A stretch of 64,000 nt of DNA from Procambarus clarkii (lineage: Eukaryota > Arthropoda > Malacostraca > Decapoda > Cambaridae). The position numbers and the translations under genes are program-made. This document shows, one piece after another, positions 58,270 through 64,000 of this stretch (positions are counted from its first letter, which is position 1; every line of letters begins with the position of its first letter). Below the pieces are notes generated by a model that made no database searches, was not told the origin of the DNA, and was given only the letters and a program-made list of their open reading frames with translations. The DNA lies in assembly GCF_040958095.1 (NCBI RefSeq), contig NC_091152.1:18012796-18076795 (forward strand), read 5' to 3'.

Positions 58270-59165
58270 TATTAAATATGACCGAAAAAGTAAGATTAAT
58301 AATTCTAACACGAATTTTCTCAATATTTCTTATGGTTCTTTTCACTGTTGATGGTAATTGAAAAATCAGTTCTCCAAAATTCATTTTTATTTCTAGTCTG
58401 ACGCGACACGTGAACGCGTTTCGTAATAACTTATTACATTTTCAAAGACTTTAGTTTAAACACACACAACTATAACCTGCAAACACTAGAACAGATTTCT
58501 TACTGCTATAATTCAAACGGCTTTTCATTTTATATACCTGCATTTGGGTGAGGTGATATGTTACAACAGTTTTGGATGAGGTGAAAACAAACTTTCAACA
58601 CAAGATAGAACACAAAATATTGGGTAATATTGGGTAAAGTTAAAGGGGAAGAATGGAAGTAAATGCAAACGCCTGCTATCGCTGTATCTATCGATGATTT
58701 CCGTGTTTTTTTGTTAAGACTTCTCTGGTGATGGTCTGGTTGTGGGAAGAGATTATATGTTCCTTAATGGAGCCCTGTTGCTTATGCATCGTTAATCGCC
58801 TGGAAAGAGATGTTGTTGTCTTGCCTATATACTGAGTTCTTTGAGGCTTACAGTCCCCGAGTGGGCATTTGAAGGCATAGACGACATTGGTCTCTTTCAA
58901 AGCGTTCTGCTTTGTGTCTGGAGAGTTTCTCATGAGTAGGTTGGCAGTTTTCTTGGTTTTATAGTAAATCGTCAATTGTATCTTCTGATTTTTGTCTGTA
59001 GGGATAACGTTTCTATTAACAATATCTTTCAGGACCCTTTCCTCCGTTTTATGAGCTGTGGAAAAGAAGTTCCTGTAAAATAGTCTAATAGGGGGGTACA
59101 GGTGTTGTGTTAGTTGTCTCTTCAGAGGTTGCATGGCGTTTCACCTTCCTTCTTATGATGTCTTC
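58270..59165 (-). pseudogene. Penelope-like element B, copy 2 with 3' region
   Basis: The minus strand at 59134-58688 encodes the same protein part as the 30.1-kb copy: FFSTAHKTEERVLKDIVNRN, NVVYAFKCPLG and QYIGKTTTSLSRRLTMHKQQ, i.e. a GIY-YIG nuclease with both signature tripeptides. Only the last part differs by a frame change near 58.69 kb. Downstream (58.68-58.27 kb) lies a non-coding 3' region ending in TTACTTTTTCGGTCATA next to the (TA)n. This copy keeps the 3' region that the 30.1-kb copy lacks, and this region contains the hammerhead-like fold. No RT core. Confidence 0.9.
58395..58450 (-). ncRNA. Hammerhead-ribozyme-like fold in PLE B 3' region
   Basis: On the sense strand of the PLE: stem I AGTCT (58450-58446); core TTGAAAAT (58445-58438); stem II GTAATA-agt-TATTAC; GAAA (58422-58419); stem III CGCG, a 9-base loop, CGCG; then T and C (58401-58400) and the other side of stem I, AGACT (58399-58395). 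This is the full order of a type I hammerhead, with the predicted cut after C at 58400. Against CUGANGA, C3 is U and G8 is A, two bases that pair in the known structure, and one U lies before stem II. Hammerheads are known from PLE terminal repeats. Activity is not shown. Confidence 0.6.
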
Positions 59166-59410
59166 ATCATAAAAACCTCTCCCTGTAAGATGACCAGTGG
59201 GACCAAGCAACGCTCCCAGTTAGACTCGGGGGGTATAGGTATTCGCAAGGCGACACAGTTAACATTGCTGGCATTCTTATCCTCGACGAGTGCAATAGGT
59301 GAATTAGTTAAGGAAATACTACCGGAATACCCAAGAGACTCCATTGGGATTCATGATCCCAAATTCTGAACACTCTTTATTTTCTTCCTCGAGGATGTGG
59401 GTCCCTTCAA
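59166..59410 (+). pseudogene. R2-like (RLE-type) element, post-RT fragment
   Basis: The frame reads QRSQLDSGGIGIRKATQLTL, LAFLSSTSAIGELVKEILPE and GIHDPKF, a segment that in this protein family (GGLGIRRA.....PAFLAS) follows the RT and precedes the part seen at 55.39-56.29 kb. A stop follows at 59367-59369. The order in the window is therefore reversed relative to the protein. It directly abuts the truncated PLE B. Confidence 0.6.
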
Positions 59411-59434
59411 TTGCACCAGTGGTGGTACCCCTAA

Positions 59435-59555
<121 letters not shown>

Positions 59556-59723
59556 GTACCTAGTAGCCAGAACGCACTTCTTAGCCTACTATGCAAGGCC
59601 CAATTTGCCTAATAAGCCAAGTTTTCATGAATTGTTTTTCGACAACCTAACCTACCTAACCTAACCTAACCTAACCTAACTTTTTCGGCTACCTAACCTA
59701 ACCTAACGTATAAAGATAGGTTA

Positions 59724-60885
59724 AAGTATGTTGACCAGACCACACCCTAGAAATTGAAGGGACGACGACGTTTCGGTCCGTCCTGGACCATTCTCAAGTC
59801 GATTGTGATGAGGACAGGTAGGGACAGGCATTAAATAGGCAAGAGAGAGCTGAGGAGGAAAGTCAGGTGTAGGGGATAGTAGTAATGAGAACTGCAGCAG
59901 GCATATTGGCCCATCCGAGGCAGCTCCTATTATAACCACCGAAGGAGATAGTAATAGGAATAAGAAGAGGATAGCAAGGGAGCGTAGAAGACAATGAACA
60001 GAAAAAGGGAGAAGAGAGAAAGAAAGGGAAAGAGAAAGAAAGAAATGGAAGGGGGAAAGCTTATGTTAAGTCACGTTTGTTAGAAAGATTAGAACATTTG
60101 AGTATATACTGCGAAAGGGAAGAGTCCACAGCAACAAAGCCAGGACTCAAGTTCATGTTGGGTACATTGTTAATAAGAGCCGATTCTACAAGACGGCGTC
60201 TGTGTAGAGTAGAGGCAGGAAAGATTATTTTGGAGGAAGACCAATCAATTGGATGATTAGAATCCCTCACATGGCAGAAGAGAGCATTGTTAGTGTCAGC
60301 AGACTTAACACTTCTCTTGTGTTCTTTAAGTCTGTCATTCAGTGTACGGCCAGTTTCGCCAAAGTATTGGAGAGGACAAGACGAACAGGAAATAGAGTAG
60401 ACACCAGCAGCATTAGAAGCAGGAGGAGCAGTGTGAACCAGATTGCTACGAAGTGTGTTAGTTTGTCGAAAGGCGAGTTTTATGTCAAGAGGACGAAAGG
60501 TATTGGTAAAAGTTTTGAGTTCAGATATGAAGGGAAGGGTTAGTACAGTGCTACTAGTGTTGGAAGCAGGTTTAGGATGAAAGAAATTTCGTTTAGCTTG
60601 AGAGTGGGCACAGTTGATGAAATGCAAAGGATAACCAAGGCGAGAGAATGATTTGTAGATAAAGGCAATTTCAGAATCAAGAAACTGAGGGTCGCTGAGG
60701 CGTAGAGCGCGGAGGAAGAGAGAGACGAGGACACTTTTCTTAACAGAAAGAGGATGGTAGGAAAAGAAGTGAATGTACACACCACTATGCATGGGTTTAC
60801 GGTAGACAACGTCGTCGTCCCTTCAATTTCTAGGGTGTGGTCTGGTCAACATACTTCAGCCACGTTATTGTGACTCATCGCCTGC
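59724..60885 (-). mobile_element. Penelope-like element A with inverted termini and TSD
   Basis: The minus strand 60792-60061 is an unbroken 243-residue frame: RT end (LDSEIAFIYKSFSRLGYPLH, FHPKP), then a GIY-YIG nuclease with GVYSISCSSCPLQYFGETGR (residues 130-149), DRLKEHKRSVK and NALFCHVRDSNHPIDW. Perfect 48-bp inverted repeats lie at 59725-59772 and 60808-60855; the right one continues with a 30-bp tail TCAGCCACGTTATTGTGACT CATCGCCTGC. The 14-bp word ATAAAGATAGGTTA flanks the insert at 59710-59723 and 60886-60899. The RT core is missing, so it is a 5'-truncated insertion. Confidence 0.9.
59763..59801 (-). ncRNA. Hammerhead-like fold in PLE A 3' terminus
   Basis: On the PLE sense strand: CGAC (59801-59798), core TTGAGAAT, stem II GGTCC-aggac-GGACC, GAAA (59774-59771), CG, then T-C (59768-59767) and GTCG (59766-59763), which pairs with CGAC as stem I. 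Stem III is only the self-complementary ACGT, so a monomer would be weak, but two copies could form it between them, as proposed for minimal hammerheads. The core shows the same changes as the PLE B fold (U at 3, A at 8, extra U). Confidence 0.45.
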
Positions 60886-61113
60886 ATAAAGATAGGTTAG
60901 GTTAGGTTAGGTAGGGTTGGTTAGGTTCGGTCATATATCTACGTTAATTTTAACTCCAATAAAAAAAATTGACCTCATACATAATGAAATGGGCAGCTTT
61001 ATCATTTCATAAGAAAAAAATTAGAGAAAATATATTAATTCAGGAAAACTTGGCTTATTAAGCAAATCGGGCCTTGCATAGTAGGCTCAGAAGTGCGTTC
61101 TGGCTATTAGGTA

Positions 61114-61117
<4 letters not shown>

Positions 61118-61187
<70 letters not shown>
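61118..61187. repeat. (TA)n between MITE copies M1 and M2
   Basis: About 35 TA units joining two MITE ends. Confidence 0.98.
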
Positions 61188-61190
<3 letters not shown>

Positions 61191-61574
61191 GTACCTAGTA
61201 GCCAGAACTCACTTCTCAGCCTACTATTCAAGGCCCGATTTGCCTAATAAGCCAAGTTTTCCTGAATTAATATATTTACTATAATTTTTTTCTTATGAAA
61301 TGATAAAGCAACCCTTTTCTCTATGTATGAGGTCAATTTTTTTTTATTGGAGTTAAAATTAACGTAGATATATGACCGAACCTAACCAACCCTACCTAAC
61401 CTAACCTAACCTATATTTATAGGTAAGGTTAGGTTAGGTAGCCAAAAAAAGCTAGGTTAGGTTAGGTTAGGTAGGTTAGGTAGACGAAAAAACATTAATT
61501 CATGAAAACTTGGCTTATTAGGCAAATCGGGCCTTGAATAGTAGGCTGAGAAGTGCGTTCTGGCTATTAGGTAC

Positions 61575-61577
<3 letters not shown>
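61188..61577. mobile_element. TTAGG-carrying MITE, copy M2
   Basis: 390 bp from GTCGTACC to GGTACGAC with about 75-bp terminal inverted repeats. Inside, a long arm (CCAACCCTACCTAACC...), a small central palindrome CCTATATTTATAGG, and a short arm with (TTAGG)n. Orientation is opposite to M1. Confidence 0.87.

Positions 61578-61607
<30 letters not shown>
61578..61607. repeat. (TA)n between MITE copies M2 and M3
   Basis: About 15 TA units. Confidence 0.97.
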
Positions 61608-61610
<3 letters not shown>

Positions 61611-61997
61611 GTACCTAGTAGCCAGAATGCACTTCTCGGCCTACTATGCAAGGCCCGATTTGCCTAATAAGCCAAGTTTTCCTGAAATAATATATTTTCT
61701 CTAATTTTTTTCTTATGAAAAGATAAAGCTACCCATTTCATTATGTATGACGTCAATTTTTTTTCATTGGAGTTAAAATTAATGTAGATATATGACCGAA
61801 CCTAACCAACCTTACCTAACCTAACCTAACCTATCTCTATAGGTTAGGTTCGGTTAGGTAGCCGAAAAAGTTAGGTTAGGTTAGGTTAGGTAGGTTAGGT
61901 AATCGAAAAACAATTATTTCATGAAAACTTGGCTTATTAGGCAAATCGGGCCTTGCATAGTAGGCTGAGAAGTGTGTTCTGGCTACTAGGTACGACA
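61608..61997. mobile_element. TTAGG-carrying MITE, copy M3
   Basis: 390 bp in the same orientation as M2, with CCTATCTCTATAGG at the centre and the same termini. About a dozen TA-rich bases follow and then the 27-bp minisatellite, with no host sequence between. Confidence 0.87.
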
Positions 61998-62009
61998 TAT
62001 ATATATATC

Positions 62010-62425
62010 GCCGGGAGGATTGTGTTGCAGAGTGACGCCGGGAGGATTGTGCTGCTGAGTGACGCCGGGAGGATTGTGTTGCAGAGTGACGCCGGGAGGA
62101 TTGTGTTGCAGAGTGACGCCGGGAGGATTGTGTTGCAGAGTGACGCCGGGAGGATTGTGTTGCAGAGTGACGCCGGGAGGATTGTGTTGCAGAGTGACGC
62201 CGGGAGGATTGTGCTGCTGAGTGAGGCCGGGGGCGGGGAGGATTGTGCTGCTGAGTGACGCCGGGAGGATTGTGTTGGTGAGTGACGCCGGGAGGATTGT
62301 GTTGGTGAGTGACGCCGGGAGGATTGTGTTGCTGAGTGACGCCGGGAGGATTGTGCTGCTGAGTGACGCCGGGGGGAGGAGGATTGTGTTGCAGAGTGAC
62401 GCCAGAGGGGGGGGAATGTGTTGCT
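62010..62425. repeat. 27-bp minisatellite (gccgggaggattgtgttgcagagtgac)
   Basis: About 15 units with TTGCAG/CTGCTG/TTGGTG variants. Frames are open on both strands since 27 is a multiple of three. Confidence 0.96.
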
Positions 62426-62962
62426 GAGTGTGCATCATTTAATGAGTGCGGGGGGAGGCGCCAACATCACCTGTGACTGCTGAGTTACACTCAGAGGACC
62501 GGGGGTGCCATCAGAGAGAGGTGGTGTGAGGGGTAGAGGAAGACCTTGAGCCACTGGGCGCCCAGGCGCGCCTCGCTACTCTCTCCTCTCCTCCTTACTG
62601 CTACACCACTCCTCTAGTCACAATACCAGTATTATAGTCTCATGTAACTGATACCAAAGTTATAGACCAAATCACATAATTATATTTAATTGTTGTGGTG
62701 CGAGAAAAAGGAAGTGGTGGCAACCCAGGAACCCAGAGAAGGTCCCAGCACCACCACTGGTGGCCCAGTGTTGGTGGTGGTGGTGGTGGGTGTGCTTCAC
62801 TCCTCTCGGCCGTGTGCGGCCTGGCCCAGTTGTGAGGTATTATGTGTGAGGGAGTGAGGGAGGCAGGCCGGTGAGATAGGTCCTTACTGTCCTCTTGAAG
62901 TCACCCAAGTGCTGTGGATATTACATATATTTTTTCTGGATACTGCGTGAAGGATTCCCACA

Positions 62963-62982
62963 ATGGACTTTCTCTCTCTAAG
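62963..62982 (+). other. candidate first coding exon (very weak)
   Basis: CCCACAATGG is a fair start context; seven codons (MDFLSLR, last codon split) end at AAG|GTGAGT, a consensus 5' splice site at 62983. Upstream is unique sequence that could be a 5' UTR. Such short matches also arise by chance; there is no homology support. Confidence 0.15.
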
Positions 62983-63149
62983 GTGAGTGTTTCAGAGTAT
63001 TTAAGAGTGATCCAGAGTGGCACTCTCGGTACAAGTGTGCTTGTTAAGAGCACTACAAGTTATATTCCAAGTGTGTGGGAGCAAGAGAGTGCCAGACGAG
63101 GTCATTAAGGGCCGCGAATGACCCCATCTGGGACCAGAGAACAAGTCAC

Positions 63150-63213
63150 CTGGTTAGGTTAGGTTAGGCTAGCCTAGGCTAGGTTAGGCTAGCCTAGGCT
63201 AGGTTAGGCTACT
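63150..63213. repeat. short interstitial TTAGG / CTAGG repeat
   Basis: GGTTAGGTTAGG followed by three GGCTAGCCTAGGCTAGGTTA-type units. It resembles degenerate arthropod telomere repeat. Confidence 0.7.
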
Positions 63214-63548
63214 ACCCTTATGACACACATGTTAATGTCGTCATGGCTGTCAAGCGTACACCACCTTGTTACGTCACGTGTCTGTCATTGACAACATCGA
63301 CCACGTGTGTGTGTCTACCTGTCATGTTGTACTTCATCTCAGTAAGGCACAGGTAAAGTGTCCATGGGTAAGGAATAGAGCGGGGACGTGTCCACTCAGC
63401 GTGTGACAGTCACACGGTGAGTGGGGGACTGTCAGTCTGGTCGTTACGGCTACTGACTGTTGAACAGCTTGATTCAGGAGATGTTAAGTTGGGGCGGGTT
63501 GTGGTGTGCCCACTCTCGTTACTGTTGACCGCTTTCCTGCGTCTGGCG

Positions 63549-64000
63549 AGCACTCTCTCTCTCTCCACCCCTGCCACTCTCTCTCTCTCTCCACCCCTGC
63601 CACTCTCTCTCCACCCGTGCCACACACTCTCTCTCTCTACCCCTGCCACACTCTCTCTCTCCACCCCTGCCACTCTCTCTCTCTCTCTCCACCCCTGCCA
63701 CTCTCTCTCTCTCTCCACCCCTGCCACACTCTCTCTCTCTCCACCCCTGCCACACTCTCTCTCTCTCCACCCCTGCCACACTCTCTCTCTCTCCACCCCT
63801 GCCACACTCTCTCTCTCTCCACCCCTGCCACACTCTCTCTCTCTCCACCCCTGCCACACTCTCTCTCTCTACCCCTGCCACACACACTCCACCCCTGCCA
63901 CACTCTCTCTCTCCACCCCTGCCACACTCTCTCTCTCTCTCCACCCCTGCCACACTCTCTCTCTCTACCCCTGCCACACTCTCTCTCTCTCCACCCCTGC
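63549..64000. repeat. about 24-28-bp (CT)n + CCACCCCTGCCACA minisatellite
   Basis: About 18 units in which a CT run of varying length alternates with CCACCCCTGCCA(CA); it continues beyond the window. Confidence 0.95.

Larger units (their letters stand above)
62426..63548. other. unique-looking stretch, possible gene-proximal sequence
   Basis: GC-richer than other spacers, without recognised transposon domains. Contains a short GGT run near 62.77 kb, the candidate exon at 62963 and TTAGG-like words at 63.15 kb. No gene can be assigned. Confidence 0.4.

Noticed and set aside
59650-59710. True telomere or chromosome end
   Set aside because: TTAGG blocks are only a few units long, occur in both orientations and belong to a 390-bp mobile element.

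Overview
This is a eukaryotic window with no bacterial or organellar gene layout and no complete host gene that I can recognise. It looks like intergenic or heterochromatic DNA from an arthropod, most likely a decapod crustacean such as a crayfish or lobster. That assignment rests on short runs of the arthropod telomere repeat TTAGG, on several non-LTR retrotransposon (LINE) families and Penelope-like elements (PLEs), on tRNA-headed SINEs, and on extreme minisatellite content. The species is an inference from memory of repeat style, not a search result.

About 24 kb (near 38%) is tandem repeat in more than 15 unrelated arrays, with units of 2, 3, 14, 17, 21, 22, 27, 30, 35, 40, 42, 43, 50 and 120 bp. 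Most very long open frames here are by-products of stop-free repeat units and are not genes. The rest is mainly layered, decayed mobile DNA.

Layout. 1-2.3 kb: a LINE 3' end whose last 120 bp are amplified as a satellite. 2.8-5.6 kb: two minisatellites. 5.9-8.0 kb: two SINEs, then a PLE reverse transcriptase in which one conserved RT motif has become a 50-bp, 20-copy minisatellite. 8.0-17 kb: two copies of an RNase H-bearing LINE on either side of a 6-kb array complex. 17.8-23 kb: a PLE terminal palindrome, SINEs, a palindromic pair of LINE tails and a 43-bp array. 23-29 kb: a CR1-like LINE inserted in a 30-bp array, a 35-bp array, and an endonuclease-RT LINE. 30-37 kb: a PLE, a 22-bp array, a SINE and a 2.3-kb CCA-type array. 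37.6-45.5 kb: LINE ORF1, a hAT-like transposase relic, an almost complete I-type LINE with zinc-knuckle ORF1, another LINE and a SINE. 45.7-53.5 kb: arrays around three CR1-like LINE tails in a row, one with an uninterrupted 625-codon reverse transcriptase. 55-62.4 kb: an R2-like (RLE-type) retroelement relic, a 21-bp array, two PLEs, and three 390-bp TTAGG-carrying MITEs strung on (TA)n tracts. 62.4-64 kb: mostly unique sequence and a final minisatellite.

The most interesting signals are two hammerhead-ribozyme-like folds on the sense strand just downstream of the two PLE coding regions, both with the same paired change of the C3-G8 core; a PLE inserted into a TTAGG-bearing MITE with a visible 14-bp target duplication; and minisatellites that can be traced to mobile-element coding sequence. 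The repeats share machinery rather than a pathway: LINE enzymes probably move the SINEs, PLEs carry their own RT and GIY-YIG nuclease, and the MITEs would need a transposase from elsewhere.
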